DNA of 64,000 nt, from assembly GCF_019443085.1 (NCBI RefSeq), contig NZ_JAHZIL010000003.1, forward strand, positions 186,001 through 250,000, read 5' to 3'. Positions 18,168 through 29,688 of the stretch are shown piece after piece. This stretch comes from Marinobacter sp. F4218 (GTDB taxonomy: Bacteria; Pseudomonadota; Gammaproteobacteria; Pseudomonadales; Oleiphilaceae). Position 1 is the stretch's first letter. Every line of letters begins with the position of its first letter. The notes below the pieces were generated by a model that searched no databases, was not told where the DNA came from, and worked only from the letters and a program-made list of their open reading frames with translations. The translations under genes were made by a program, and so were the position numbers.

Positions 18168-18958
18168 TTGTGTACGGACACAGAGGAGCCAAGGGAGAAG
18201 CTCCGGAAAATACCCTGCCCGGTTTCGTCCATGCCTACCGGCACGGAATTCGCCACTTTGAGCTGGACCTGGTCCTGTCAAAAGATGGTAAACCGGTGCT
18301 GGTGCACGATCTGTCGGTGGACCGCACTACCGGCCAGAAAGGCGATGTCAGCAGCTACACCGCTGCCGAGCTGGCGGATATGGACGCTCGGCGCAACACC
18401 AGCTCCTGGCCCCGGAAGATCGGAATCCCCACCCTTGAGGATCTGCTGGATCAGTTCGATGATCTGCAGCACCTCCAGCTCGAGGTCAAAAAAGATAGCC
18501 GGCACCGCCTGAATATCCTGTGCAACCGTGTCACCGAGATTATCCAGCGGCGGGACCTCTACGAGACGGCCGCCATTACCTCTTCAGACACCTGGTTCCT
18601 GAAGCAGATCCGGCGCCGGAACAAGCGCATCCGGATCGGGCTGGTGGCCGAGCGCAAGTTCCCGCGGCCGCTGAATATCGCCACGAGACTCGGCTGTGAC
18701 TACCTGTGCCTGAACTGGAAGCTGTGCTCGAAGGAACTAGTGGCAAATGCACACCGCAAGGAGCTGCACGTCTCTACCTGGACGGTCAACCGGATCCACG
18801 ACATGCTGCAACTGGAGGAGATGGGCGTGGACAGTATCATCACCGATTATCCGACCAGCACCCGGATATTCTTTGATAACCGCGCCAGGGCGCTGCTATC
18901 CCTGCCCTCCTCCAAAGCCGACAACCTATCGGGCGGCGAAGCGCTCTCCGCAGGCTGA
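18164..18958 (+). CDS. Glycerophosphodiester phosphodiesterase (GDPD family)
   Basis: The 264-residue protein begins with YGHRG, then APENT, the metal-binding ELDLVLSKDG and VLVHD, and ends its barrel with STWTVN and DSIITDYP, all GDPD-family marks. There is no signal peptide, so it should be a cytoplasmic UgpQ-like enzyme that splits glycerophosphodiesters to glycerol-3-phosphate and alcohol. Its ATG overlaps the TGA of the DAHP synthase gene by 4 bp, indicating translational coupling. It ends 7 bp from the convergent sthA gene with no terminator between them. Confidence 0.9.
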   Translation: MIVYGHRGAKGEAPENTLPGFVHAYRHGIRHFELDLVLSKDGKPVLVHDLSVDRTTGQKGDVSSYTAAELADMDARRNTSSWPRKIGIPTLEDLLDQFDDLQHLQLEVKKDSRHRLNILCNRVTEIIQRRDLYETAAITSSDTWFLKQIRRRNKRIRIGLVAERKFPRPLNIATRLGCDYLCLNWKLCSKELVANAHRKELHVSTWTVNRIHDMLQLEEMGVDSIITDYPTSTRIFFDNRARALLSLPSSKADNLSGGEALSAG

Positions 18959-18965
18959 CCCCGGA

Positions 18966-20357
18966 TCAGAAGATCCGGTTCAGGCCGTTCAGCGCCGCGA
19001 CCCGATAGGCTTCTGCCATAGTCGGATAGTTGAACGTGGTATTGATGAAGTAGTTCAGAGAATTGGCATCCCCTTTCTGGTTCATGATGGCCTGGCCGAT
19101 GTGAACGATCTCTGCTGCCTGGTCCCCGAAACAGTGGATGCCCAGGATTTCACGGCTCTCACGGTGGAACAGAATTTTCAGCATGCCGACAGCTTCCCCG
19201 GTGATCTGAGCCCGCGCCAGGTCCTTGAAAAAGGCCTGGCCGACTTCGTAGGGAACCTTGGCCTCGGTCAACTCACGCTCGGTTTTACCAACGGAACTGA
19301 TCTCCGGGATCGTGTAGATACCGGTGGGTACGTCCGAGACAAACCGGAAATATTCGTCCTTTACGATGTCTGAGGACGCAGACCGCCCCTGGTCGTAGGC
19401 GGCGCTGGCCAGGCTCGGCCAGCCGATCACATCACCCGCCGCGTAGACATTCTCCACTTCGGTCCGGTAATGCTCATCCACGGCCAATTGCCCACGGCCA
19501 TTTGGCACCAGACCAATGTTGTCGAGCCCGAGCGATTCGGTGTTGCCGCTGCGGCCATTACACCAGAGGAAGGCATCTGCCCTGATTTTCTTGCCCGACT
19601 GCAGGGACAGAACCACGCCGTGATCATCGCCGTCCACCTTCTCGTACTGCTCGTTGTGCCGCACGAGCACACCGTTATTTCGCAGGTGGTAGCTGAGCGC
19701 ATCGGAGATTTCATCATCCAGGAAGGACAACAACCGGCTTCCCGGGTTGATCAGATCAACCTTGACCCCCAGGCCGGCAAATATTGAGGCATACTCCGAT
19801 CCGATAACACCGGCACCGTAAATAATCAGCGTCCGTGGTGTGTGGGACAGGTTCAGGATGGTATCGGAGTTGTAAATCCGGTGGTGACGGAAATCAACGT
19901 CAGGCGGCAGATACGGGCGGGAGCCGGTTGCAATGATCGCCTGCTTGAAATGCAGGGTCTCAACCGATTTGTTGCCCCGGATTTCCAGCCGGTGACTATC
20001 GAGAAATGAGGCACGACCGTTGATCAGATCTACCCGGTTCCGCGAGTAAAACTGGGTTCTCAGCTTTACCTGCTTGCCGATCACCTTCTGGGCGTTCTGA
20101 AGTACCCGTGGGAACGAGAACCAGCGAGGCTCTCCGATATCGCGGAACATCTGATTGGTATTGAATGTGATGATCTGCTTGACCGAGTGGCGCAGGGCCT
20201 TGGAAGGAATGGTGCCCCAGTGGGTGCAGTTACCGCCGACGGTGGGCTTGTCTTCGATGATAGCGACACGTTTACCGTGTTTCGTCGCATTCATCGCCGC
20301 ACCTTCACCGGAAGGCCCAGCGCCGATAACGACGACGTCGTAATGATGTTCTGCCAT
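18966..20357 (-). CDS. sthA: Soluble pyridine nucleotide transhydrogenase SthA
   Basis: The 463-residue flavoprotein of the disulfide-reductase family has the FAD motif GAGPSGEG at the N terminus. [18 protein letters not shown] replaces the redox CxxxxC pair, leaving a single Cys, which is diagnostic of SthA. The second nucleotide fold has [11 protein letters not shown]. It transfers hydride between NADPH and NAD in the cytoplasm. AAGGAG lies upstream of the ATG. It follows nqrM by 58 bp on the same strand and could be the last gene of the nqr transcript. Confidence 0.95.
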   Translation of the reverse strand: MAEHHYDVVVIGAGPSGEGAAMNATKHGKRVAIIEDKPTVGGNCTHWGTIPSKALRHSVKQIITFNTNQMFRDIGEPRWFSFPRVLQNAQKVIGKQVKLRTQFYSRNRVDLINGRASFLDSHRLEIRGNKSVETLHFKQAIIATGSRPYLPPDVDFRHHRIYNSDTILNLSHTPRTLIIYGAGVIGSEYASIFAGLGVKVDLINPGSRLLSFLDDEISDALSYHLRNNGVLVRHNEQYEKVDGDDHGVVLSLQSGKKIRADAFLWCNGRSGNTESLGLDNIGLVPNGRGQLAVDEHYRTEVENVYAAGDVIGWPSLASAAYDQGRSASSDIVKDEYFRFVSDVPTGIYTIPEISSVGKTERELTEAKVPYEVGQAFFKDLARAQITGEAVGMLKILFHRESREILGIHCFGDQAAEIVHIGQAIMNQKGDANSLNYFINTTFNYPTMAEAYRVAALNGLNRIF

Positions 20358-20415
20358 GCGCGCAGTGACTCCTTATCTACGTCGTGGAAAGGTATTTTTA
20401 ATTATTGAACGTGTA

Positions 20416-20664
20416 TCAGTGCTTGCCGGTCTCGCTGGCGTCGTAAGCAAGGCTGTCAGCAGTTTTGCCCTCGCTGGCGCCACGCTGATTCTCCTCCTCG
20501 CATTTCTGGGTGTTGCCACCGCAGATGTCGCAGGACTGACTGATACCCAGCGCTCCAATCCCGCCGCAGGTACCGCTGATCGGTTTACGACCCAAAATCA
20601 CACCGATGGACATGGCCGCAACCAGCAGGACCACGATAAACAAAACAAGAAGAAAGGTACCCAT
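20416..20664 (-). CDS. nqrM: Na+-NQR maturation protein NqrM
   Basis: The 82-residue protein has one N-terminal transmembrane helix (about 4-24) and four cysteines (33, 45, 48, 55) in the order CGGIGALG...CDICGG...C, the NqrM/DUF539 pattern. In Vibrio NqrM is needed to install the iron centre between NqrD and NqrE. It sits 12 bp after apbE, completing the nqr cluster. Confidence 0.92.
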   Translation of the reverse strand: MGTFLLVLFIVVLLVAAMSIGVILGRKPISGTCGGIGALGISQSCDICGGNTQKCEEENQRGASEGKTADSLAYDASETGKH

Positions 20665-20676
20665 GTTGCCCTCCCT

Positions 20677-21726
20677 TTACTGAGTCACAAATGACGAAAA
20701 CGCCGGCGTCTGATGCGTTTCAAAGCCGTCTTCCGTCCGAATGATGAAATAGGCCGGGATGTTCTCCCTGGTGGCAAGCGCTTCCGCCCGCTCGTAACCC
20801 ATCACGTTAAAGCCGGTCGCCAAGGCGTCGGCTGTCATGCAGTTATCAGCGATTACCGTAACCGACGCCAGATTATGGGCTATCGGCTTACCCGTTTTCG
20901 GGTCTATTGTATGGGAATAACGCCGACCATCCGATTCGTAATAGTTACGATAGTCACCAGACGTTGCCATGGCGCGGTTCTCCAGCGCGATAACGCGGTT
21001 CACCTGCCGCCCTTCCGACATCGGCTGCTCTATCGCCAGGCGCCAGGCGTCACCGCCCGGTTTGCGTCCGCGAACCCGGACTTCACCGCCAATTTCCACC
21101 AGATACGCTTCGATGCCTTCACTGTCGAGGTAACGGGAAACGACGTCAACCCCGTAGCCTTTGGCAATAGCCGACAAATCGATGTACTGGGGTACCGAGG
21201 TTCGTACCGCCGGCGGCGACTCCCTCAACTCAAGCTTATCGTGACCAGTCGCGGCCAGGACGGCTTCCAGTTCCTGATCGGACGGCACATGCTCGGGGCG
21301 CGCCTCCGGGCCAAACCCCCACAGATTCACCACCGGACCGACGGTAACATCGAAGGCTCCGTCGGTCAGCGCTGACACTTCGTCAGCGCGCTTCAGGACC
21401 TCAAGCAGTGGCTCCGATATTGGAATCCACGTCGATTGGTCGTCCACACTATTGAACTTCGACAGCTCGGAATCCGGCCGCCACGTGGACATGGAGGCAT
21501 CAACCTTCTCCAGCTCGGTCTCGATCCCTGCTGCCAGAGTCTCCAGCCGCGACTGGTCTTCGGTCAATACGACATTGATGTGATAACTGGTGCCAAATAT
21601 CGGGCCGGAGATTTCCCAGACCTTTTCTTCGGGCTCAAACGAACAACCCGCCAGAGCGGCCGCGGCCAGCACCAATACAATGCTGGCCAGGGCTACCCTG
21701 ACGGGTCGAAGCATGCAGGATGTCAT
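20677..21726 (-). CDS. apbE: FAD:protein FMN transferase ApbE
   Basis: The 349-residue lipoprotein has a signal peptide with lipobox LAGC, so it is anchored in the periplasm. IFGTSYHI, the DVTVGPVVNLWGFGP block, DLSAIAKGYGVD and IDPKTGKPI are ApbE hallmarks. It attaches FMN by a phosphoester bond to the Thr of SGAT motifs in NqrB and NqrC, both encoded upstream in the same operon. A second ATG four codons in is an alternative start. Confidence 0.95.
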   Translation of the reverse strand: MTSCMLRPVRVALASIVLVLAAAALAGCSFEPEEKVWEISGPIFGTSYHINVVLTEDQSRLETLAAGIETELEKVDASMSTWRPDSELSKFNSVDDQSTWIPISEPLLEVLKRADEVSALTDGAFDVTVGPVVNLWGFGPEARPEHVPSDQELEAVLAATGHDKLELRESPPAVRTSVPQYIDLSAIAKGYGVDVVSRYLDSEGIEAYLVEIGGEVRVRGRKPGGDAWRLAIEQPMSEGRQVNRVIALENRAMATSGDYRNYYESDGRRYSHTIDPKTGKPIAHNLASVTVIADNCMTADALATGFNVMGYERAEALATRENIPAYFIIRTEDGFETHQTPAFSSFVTQ

Positions 21727-21735
21727 CTGAGCTGA

Positions 21736-22962
21736 TTAACCCCCGAAGTCATCCAGCATGATGTTTTCGTCTTCAACACCCAGATCTTTCAGCATCTTGA
21801 TCACGGAGGCGTTCATGATTGGGGGACCGCACATGTAGAACTCACAGTCTTCCGGAGCCGGGTGGTCCTTCAGGTACTTCTCGTAAAGCACGTTGTGGAT
21901 GAAGCCAGTCGGGCCTTCCCAGTTGTCTTCCGGAAGCGCGTCCGAAAGCGCCACATGCCACTCGAAGTTGTCGTTCTCTTCCTGGAGCATGTCGAAGTCT
22001 TCCACGTAGAACATCTCGCGGACGCTCCGTGCACCGTACCAGAAGCTGATCTTGCGTTTGGAATTCAGGCGCTTCAGCTGGTCGAAGATGTGCGACCGCA
22101 TGGGTGCCATGCCGGCACCACCCCCGATGAACACCATCTCGGCGTCGGTCTTCTTGGCGAAGAATTCACCGAACGGCCCCATCACCGTCACCTTGTCACC
22201 CGGCTTCATGTTGAAGACGTAGGTCGACATGATTCCGGGGGGATGATCAGTACCGGGAGGCGGCGTGGCAATACGGATGTTGAACTTGAGTACGCCTTTC
22301 TCTTCGGGATAGTTCGCCATGGAGTAAGCCCGAATGGTCTCCTCCTTGTTCACACCCCGGTAGCGCCAGATGTCGTGCTTGTCCCAATCCTCGTGGAACT
22401 CTTCTTCGATATCGAAATCCTTGAAGCTGATATCGTAAGGAGGACATTCAAGCTGTACGTAGCCGCCAGCACGGAAATCAACTTCCTCGCCCTCAGGCAG
22501 CTTGAGCACCAGCTCCTTGATGAAGGTGGCCACATTGTGGTTCGAGATAACCTCGCATTCCCACTTCTTGACGCCGAAGAACTCTTCAGGAACCTCGATT
22601 TTCATGTCCTGCTTTACAGGAACCTGGCAGGACAGGCGCCAGCCTTCCTTTTCTTCGCGATTGGTGAAGTGCGTCTTTTCCGTAGGCAGCATCGCACCGC
22701 CACCCTCTAGAACCTTACACTTGCACTGGGCGCAGGTACCACCGCCGCCACACGCTGAGGACAGGAAGATTCCCTGGTTGGCCAGGGTACCCAGCAGTTT
22801 CCCGCCCGCACCGGTCTTCATGGTGTGTTCGGGATCGTCATTGATCTCAATAGTCACATCACCGGTGCTTACCAGCCTGGAGCGGGCCGCAAGAATTACT
22901 GCGACCAGCGCCAGAACGATAACGGTGAACATGACCACGCCGAGAATAATTTCTGTATTCAT
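21736..22962 (-). CDS. nqrF: Na+-NQR subunit F (NADH:quinone reductase, sodium-translocating)
   Basis: The 408-residue protein has one N-terminal membrane helix (about 5-26), a 2Fe-2S ferredoxin domain with [11 protein letters not shown] plus a downstream Cys (RLSC), then a ferredoxin reductase-type FAD domain (RAYSMANY) and an NADH domain ([19 protein letters not shown]). It accepts hydride from NADH and passes electrons into the complex. It lies 10 bp before apbE. Confidence 0.97.
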   Translation of the reverse strand: MNTEIILGVVMFTVIVLALVAVILAARSRLVSTGDVTIEINDDPEHTMKTGAGGKLLGTLANQGIFLSSACGGGGTCAQCKCKVLEGGGAMLPTEKTHFTNREEKEGWRLSCQVPVKQDMKIEVPEEFFGVKKWECEVISNHNVATFIKELVLKLPEGEEVDFRAGGYVQLECPPYDISFKDFDIEEEFHEDWDKHDIWRYRGVNKEETIRAYSMANYPEEKGVLKFNIRIATPPPGTDHPPGIMSTYVFNMKPGDKVTVMGPFGEFFAKKTDAEMVFIGGGAGMAPMRSHIFDQLKRLNSKRKISFWYGARSVREMFYVEDFDMLQEENDNFEWHVALSDALPEDNWEGPTGFIHNVLYEKYLKDHPAPEDCEFYMCGPPIMNASVIKMLKDLGVEDENIMLDDFGG

Positions 22963-22999
22963 GGTCTCGCCTTTTCGTTAAACCGAATCACCGGGTGAG

Positions 23000-23608
23000 T
23001 TACAGAGAAATGCCGGAAAAGGACATGAAGCCCAGGGACATCAGACCTACGGTAATGAAGGTGATACCCAGGCCACGAAGACCTTCCGGAACATCGCTGT
23101 ACTTCAACTTCTCGCGGATACCGGCCAGCGCAATGATGGCCAGCGCCCAGCCCAGGCCGGCGCCAAAGCCGTACACCAGGCTTTCGCCGAAGGTATAGTC
23201 CCGCTCGACCATGAACAGTGACGCACCCAGAATGGCGCAGTTCACGGTGATCAGGGGCAGGAACACACCCAGGGCGGCGTAGAGAGCCGGGATATACTTG
23301 TCCAGAACCATTTCCATGATCTGGACAATGGCCGCGATTACACCAATGTACGTCAGCAAGCCGAGAAAGCTCAGATCAACGTTCGGCAGACCAGCCCAAT
23401 CCAGCGCGCCCTCACGCAGGATGCTGTTATACAGCAGGTTGTTCACCGGCACGGTGACGGTCAGCACGACCACAACGGCTATGCCGAGACCGGTAGCAGC
23501 CTCGATTTTCTTGGAGATCGCCAGGAAGGTACACATCCCCAGGAAGAAGGCCAGTGCCATGTTCTCTACGAAAACGGCCTTAACGATCAAACTGATATAG
23601 TGTTCCAT
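23000..23608 (-). CDS. nqrE: Na+-NQR subunit E
   Basis: The 202-residue protein has six predicted membrane helices and is homologous to NqrD and to Rnf[12 protein letters not shown] in helix 2 supplies the conserved Cys, and NCAILGASL the second conserved Cys. With NqrD it encloses the iron centre in the membrane. The nqrD stop and nqrE start overlap by one base. Confidence 0.96.
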   Translation of the reverse strand: MEHYISLIVKAVFVENMALAFFLGMCTFLAISKKIEAATGLGIAVVVVLTVTVPVNNLLYNSILREGALDWAGLPNVDLSFLGLLTYIGVIAAIVQIMEMVLDKYIPALYAALGVFLPLITVNCAILGASLFMVERDYTFGESLVYGFGAGLGWALAIIALAGIREKLKYSDVPEGLRGLGITFITVGLMSLGFMSFSGISL

Positions 23609-24273
23609 CAGAAGGCCTCCTTGGCGGTGTGGCGAGACATCTTGTAATCCGCGTCTTCAACCTGCTCCGGCTTCCAGGTGCGAAGCCCCCAGATCGCCAG
23701 GCCAATGATGAAGAACGCGCTCGGCGGGAGCAGCAGCAGACCGTTCGGAATGTACCAGCCACCCTCGTTTACGGTCGGCATCAGGGACACACCAAACAGA
23801 GAGCCGGCACCCAGCAGTTCCCGGAAGAACGCCACGAACAGAAGAAGAACGGAGTAACCCAGACCGTTACCGATACCGTCGAGGAAGCTCAGCCATGGAC
23901 CATTCTTCATCGCAAAGCCTTCGGCCCGCCCCATAACGATACAGTTGGTAATGATCAGGCCAACGAAGACCGACAACTGCTTACTGATCTCGTAAGCGTA
24001 GGCCTTAAGGATCTGATCAACCACAATCACCAGCGACGCGATGATCGTCATCTGGACGATGATCCGGATGCTGCCCGGAATCTGGGACCGCACCAGGGAC
24101 ACCGCCAGGTTGGAGAACGCCGTTACGGAAATAACCGCAAGACACATGACGATGGTCACGTTCATGCTGGTGGTGACGGCCAGCGCCGAACAGATCCCGA
24201 GGATCTGCAAGGCAATGGGGTTGTTACTAAAAATTGGTTCGAAGAGAACCTGTTTGGCTGATGCATCTGCCAT
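23608..24273 (-). CDS. nqrD: Na+-NQR subunit D
   Basis: The 221-residue six-helix membrane protein has the paired Cys motifs [10 protein letters not shown] and [16 protein letters not shown], matching NqrD/RnfE. It forms the core with NqrE. The start lies 2 bp after the nqrC stop, with GGGGAGG upstream. Confidence 0.96.
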   Translation of the reverse strand: MADASAKQVLFEPIFSNNPIALQILGICSALAVTTSMNVTIVMCLAVISVTAFSNLAVSLVRSQIPGSIRIIVQMTIIASLVIVVDQILKAYAYEISKQLSVFVGLIITNCIVMGRAEGFAMKNGPWLSFLDGIGNGLGYSVLLLFVAFFRELLGAGSLFGVSLMPTVNEGGWYIPNGLLLLPPSAFFIIGLAIWGLRTWKPEQVEDADYKMSRHTAKEAF

Positions 24274-24275
24274 GA

Positions 24276-25079
24276 TCAGACCTCCCCTTCACGAAGTTTT
24301 TGCAGGAACGGCGCATAGCCCCGGTCACTCATCCAGTAGTTAACCAGCTGCTGAACACCACGGCTGGTCAGGGTCGCACCGGAGAGTGCATCGACCTTGT
24401 GCTCTTTGTCCGCTGCATCCGCGCTGACGCCGCCTTTGACCAGACGAATCTGGGGCTCGGTCAGCTCGCCATCATAGACTTCCTTGCCTACCCACTGCTT
24501 TTTCCAGCGTGGGTTGTCGACTTCACCACCCAGACCCGGTGTCTCCGCGTGGGCATAGAAGCCCAGGCCTTCAACAGTATTCAGGTCACCTTCCAGCGAG
24601 ATGAAACCATACAGGGTAGACCACAGGCCGTAACCGTGAATCGGTAGCACCACACGAGTCACCTTACCATCTTCACTCATGGTATAGACCTTGGCGATGT
24701 TCGGGCGACGCTTGATGCCGGCCTTATCTTCGGAGGAGGGGATGTCCGTGGACAGCTCCGGATCCGAGGCGGCCTTGTACATGTCGTACTTCATCGGGTC
24801 CTTGACGCCGACCACTGACGGTTCGACGTACTCACCGGTATCCAGGTCAACCAGACGAACCTCGAAACGCTCGAACAGCTCTTCGATTTCCTGTGCACTC
24901 GACCCCTGCGGCAGCATACCGGCCGACGACAGGATGTTGGTCTTGATGTCCAGGTTCTGGTTCTGGATCTGGGCCGGCTTGAGCATTACCGCTGCGGTGG
25001 ACACCACAACGGAGAACACGATACTCAACACCAGAGCAACGATCAGCGTTCTGGAGACGGTTTCTTTAGCTTTAGCCAC
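24276..25079 (-). CDS. nqrC: Na+-NQR subunit C (FMN-binding)
   Basis: This protein of about 267 residues has one N-terminal helix and a periplasmic FMN domain. The flavinylation motif SGATLTS lies near residues 233-239, with Thr236 the expected phosphoester site for ApbE. The frame extends to a TTG at 25085; the GTG at 25079 is preferred because GGAGG stands 7 bp before it. It overlaps the end of nqrB by 8 bp. Confidence 0.95.
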   Translation of the reverse strand: MAKAKETVSRTLIVALVLSIVFSVVVSTAAVMLKPAQIQNQNLDIKTNILSSAGMLPQGSSAQEIEELFERFEVRLVDLDTGEYVEPSVVGVKDPMKYDMYKAASDPELSTDIPSSEDKAGIKRRPNIAKVYTMSEDGKVTRVVLPIHGYGLWSTLYGFISLEGDLNTVEGLGFYAHAETPGLGGEVDNPRWKKQWVGKEVYDGELTEPQIRLVKGGVSADAADKEHKVDALSGATLTSRGVQQLVNYWMSDRGYAPFLQKLREGEV

Positions 25080-26280
25080 GAGCAAGCCTCCGTTTGATGT
25101 TGGCCTGAACCACGTAGTGATCCATCAGCGGCGCGAACAGGTTGGCGAACAGGATGGCGAGCATGATGCCTTCCGGGAACGCCGGGTTAACTACACGGAT
25201 GAGCACAGTCATCACGCCAACCAGAATGCCGAAACACCAGCGGCCGGTGTTGGTCATCGCCGCTGAGACCGGATCGGTGGCCATGAACATCATGCCAAAG
25301 GCAAAGCCGCCCATGACAAGGTGCCAGTGCGCCGGAATGGCAAACATCGGGTTAGTGTCCGAACCGACCAGGTTGAACAGAAGGGAGGTCGCTATCATGC
25401 CAATCAGCACACCCCCAACGATGCGGTAGCTGGCAATTTTCATAACCAACAGGATGATACCACCGATCAGCACCGCCAGCGTGGAGGTTTCACCCATGGA
25501 GCCCTGAATGGTGCCCATGAACGCGTGCATCCAGCCAATCTGCTCTTTCAGCGCGTCCAGGCCACCACTGGCAGCCCAGCTCAATGCTGTCGCACCACTG
25601 AAACCGTCAACCGCAGTCCAGACGGTATCACCGGAAATCTGAGCAGGATAGGCGAAGTACAGGAACGCACGACCGGTCAGCGCCGGGTTCAGGAAGTTCT
25701 TGCCGGTACCGCCGAAAACTTCCTTGCCAATCACTACACCGAAGGTAATACCCAGGGCCACCTGCCACAAAGGAATGGTGGGCGGGCAGATCAGCGCGAA
25801 CAGGACCGATGTGACAAAAAAGCCTTCGTTGACCTCGTGGCGACGCACGGTGGCAAACAGCACCTCCCAGAAGCCACCGACAACAAACGTCACAAAGTAG
25901 ATAGGCACGAAATAGGCCATACCATAAACGAAGTTGTCCCAGAGGCCCGCTCCGGCTCCTGTGACCGCCAGAGCCTGAATAAAGGCTGTACGCAGGCCGC
26001 CGTCGCCAACCAGTGCATCCGGATTGGACGCCAGGAAGCTGTTGGCCTGAAAACCGATGTTCCACATACCGAAGAACATCGCCGGGAAGGTACACAACCA
26101 CACCGTGATCATAATGCGCTTGAGGTCAACACCGTCGCGCACGTGGGCCGTGGTGGATGTCACCTTGCCCGGTGTGTAGAAGATGGTATCAACGGCCTCG
26201 TACAAGGCATACCAGCGCTCGTACTTGCCACCTTTTTCAAAATGATGCTCGATTCCATCGAGAAACTGTCTGATAGCCAT
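25072..26280 (-). CDS. nqrB: Na+-NQR subunit B (FMN- and riboflavin-binding membrane subunit)
   Basis: The 402-residue polytopic subunit has about ten membrane helices. FSGATAL carries Thr231, the covalent FMN site equivalent to Thr236 of Vibrio, and [23 protein letters not shown] is typical of NqrB/RnfD. It is the main sodium-translocating subunit. It starts 4 bp after nqrA. Confidence 0.97.
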   Translation of the reverse strand: MAIRQFLDGIEHHFEKGGKYERWYALYEAVDTIFYTPGKVTSTTAHVRDGVDLKRIMITVWLCTFPAMFFGMWNIGFQANSFLASNPDALVGDGGLRTAFIQALAVTGAGAGLWDNFVYGMAYFVPIYFVTFVVGGFWEVLFATVRRHEVNEGFFVTSVLFALICPPTIPLWQVALGITFGVVIGKEVFGGTGKNFLNPALTGRAFLYFAYPAQISGDTVWTAVDGFSGATALSWAASGGLDALKEQIGWMHAFMGTIQGSMGETSTLAVLIGGIILLVMKIASYRIVGGVLIGMIATSLLFNLVGSDTNPMFAIPAHWHLVMGGFAFGMMFMATDPVSAAMTNTGRWCFGILVGVMTVLIRVVNPAFPEGIMLAILFANLFAPLMDHYVVQANIKRRLARG

Positions 26281-26284
26281 CGTA

Positions 26285-27948
<1,664 letters not shown>

Positions 27949-27982
27949 GCAGACGTTACGCACTAACTAAAGCGCGTTTCGA

Positions 27983-29452
27983 TCAGTCGCGTGCACGTTT
28001 CGGGAAGATCGGGTAAGTCACACCCGCCATCTGGTTCACGACACGGACGACCTGGGCGCTATAACCGAATTCGTTGTCGTACCATACGTACAGGATGAGA
28101 CGCTTGCCACCGGCGATGGTCGCCTGGGCATCAACCACACCCGCATGACGGGAACCGACGAAGTCGGTGGAGACCACTTCCGGAGAGTTCACGAAGTCAA
28201 TTTGCTTCTGCAGCTCTGAATGCAGCGCCATGTCGCGCAGGTACTCGTTCACACCCTCAACGTCGACATCCTTCTTCAGGTTGAGGTTGAGGATCGCCAT
28301 GGAAACGTTCGGGGTCGGAACCCGGATCGCGTTGCCGGTCAGCTTGCCCTTGAGCTCGGGCAGCGCCTTGGCAACCGCCTTGGCGGCGCCGGTTTCGGTG
28401 ATAACCATGTTCAGGGGCGCACTGCGGCCGCGACGGCTGCCCTTGTGGTAGTTATCGATGAGGTTCTGGTCGTTGGTGTAGGAGTGAACCGTCTCAACGT
28501 GGCCGTCCTCAATACCGTATTCGTCGTCAATCGCCTTCAGTACCGGGGTAATGGCGTTGGTCGTGCAGGACGCCGCGGAAAGAATCTTGTCGTCGTCGGT
28601 GATCCAGTCGTTGTTGATGCCATAGACGATGTTCTTGATATCGCCCTTGCCCGGCGCGGTCAGAATGACCCGACTCACACCTTTGGACTTCAGGTGCAGC
28701 CCCAGGCCGGCCTCGTCGCGCCATTTGCCCGTGTTGTCGATAACGATGGCGTTGTTGATGCCATACTGAGTGTAATCCACCTTGTCCGGACCGTCAGAGT
28801 AGATCACTTTGATGTAGTTGCCGTTGGCGATCAGCGCCGACTCTTCTTCGTTGACGGTAATGGTGCCATCAAAAGGCCCATGCACAGAGTCGCGGCGCAG
28901 GAGGCTGGCACGCTTCTCCAGGTCGTTCTCGGCGCCACCATTGCGTACCACGATGGCCCGCAGACGCAGATTGTTGCCACCGCCGGCCTTCTCGATCAGG
29001 ATCCGGGCGAGCAGACGGCCGATACGCCCAAAGCCGTACAGCACCACGTCCTTGGTGTCATTGTTCGCGTCTTCTTCGGACTGGGCCGCGTACTGACCTA
29101 CAACCGGACCGATTTCGCGCTTGAGGAACTCGACGAGATCGCCGCCCTCCTCTTTGAACTTGACCGCCAGCTTGCCAATATCAACGTGCGCACGACCCAG
29201 TTCCAGGGTATCCATGGCCTGCAGGATAGGCAGGGTGTCATGAACGGACAGCTCACTGTCTTCGACCTGGCGAACAAAGCGATGGGCACGGATGATATCG
29301 ATCACGGACTGGTTGATAATGGCGCGACCATAAACGGACGTGACCACGTTATTCTTGCGGTAGAGACGGCCAATCAACGGAATCATGGTTTCCGCAGTAG
29401 ACTCTCTTTCCGTCCAGTTAGACAGGTGCTGATTGATCTGTTCGTGACTCAC
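27983..29452 (-). CDS. gap: Glyceraldehyde-3-phosphate dehydrogenase, long form with N-terminal extension
   Basis: At 489 residues it is about 150 longer than ordinary GAPDH (about 335). Residues 1-130 are an extra helical region. The Rossmann motif GFGRIGR follows near 138, then the active Cys296 in AASCTTN, HSYTNDQN, RRGRSAPLN and WYDNEFGYS. The long form next to mfd and nqr matches P. aeruginosa PA3001 by memory. GTG at 29452 is chosen, with AGAGGT 8 bp upstream and SHEQINQHL as the start of conserved sequence; the frame itself is open to 29611. A gluconeogenic role is likely but inferred. Confidence 0.92.
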   Translation of the reverse strand: MSHEQINQHLSNWTERESTAETMIPLIGRLYRKNNVVTSVYGRAIINQSVIDIIRAHRFVRQVEDSELSVHDTLPILQAMDTLELGRAHVDIGKLAVKFKEEGGDLVEFLKREIGPVVGQYAAQSEEDANNDTKDVVLYGFGRIGRLLARILIEKAGGGNNLRLRAIVVRNGGAENDLEKRASLLRRDSVHGPFDGTITVNEEESALIANGNYIKVIYSDGPDKVDYTQYGINNAIVIDNTGKWRDEAGLGLHLKSKGVSRVILTAPGKGDIKNIVYGINNDWITDDDKILSAASCTTNAITPVLKAIDDEYGIEDGHVETVHSYTNDQNLIDNYHKGSRRGRSAPLNMVITETGAAKAVAKALPELKGKLTGNAIRVPTPNVSMAILNLNLKKDVDVEGVNEYLRDMALHSELQKQIDFVNSPEVVSTDFVGSRHAGVVDAQATIAGGKRLILYVWYDNEFGYSAQVVRVVNQMAGVTYPIFPKRARD

Positions 29453-29495
29453 GGCTGGGACCTCTGTATAGCACTGGTAAGAAATTTGGGCGCAC

Positions 29496-29524
29496 ATTAT
29501 CCAACTTAAACACCGGAACGGCAA
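29496..29524 (-). promoter_or_regulatory. Probable sigma70 promoter of gap
   Basis: TTGCCG and GATAAT on the minus strand are exactly 17 bp apart. The -10 ends about 43 bp before the GTG start. It lies in the 236-bp divergent gap with mfd. Confidence 0.55.
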
Positions 29525-29609
29525 ATACGGACTAATTACACCTTCGTAAACACAACCGACAGCAACCTGCCGAGCGCCAAAACCGAAACCCGTGGCCGGC
29601 ATCGCAACC

Positions 29610-29638
29610 ATGACACCACTTCGCGCGGGCGTTAGAAT
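29610..29638 (+). promoter_or_regulatory. Probable sigma70 promoter of mfd
   Basis: ATGACA and TAGAAT are exactly 17 bp apart (each 5 of 6 to consensus), 50 bp before the mfd ATG. Confidence 0.62.
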
Positions 29639-29688
29639 ACGCGCCTCGCCGTCTCCCGGTCACCCAAAGCAGGAGAACTTGACTGCCC

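Noticed and set aside
28220-29509. A 429-codon plus-strand frame opposite the GAPDH gene
   Set aside because: It mirrors the conserved GAPDH gene, has Val/Asp/Gln-rich low-information sequence, and shows no domain.
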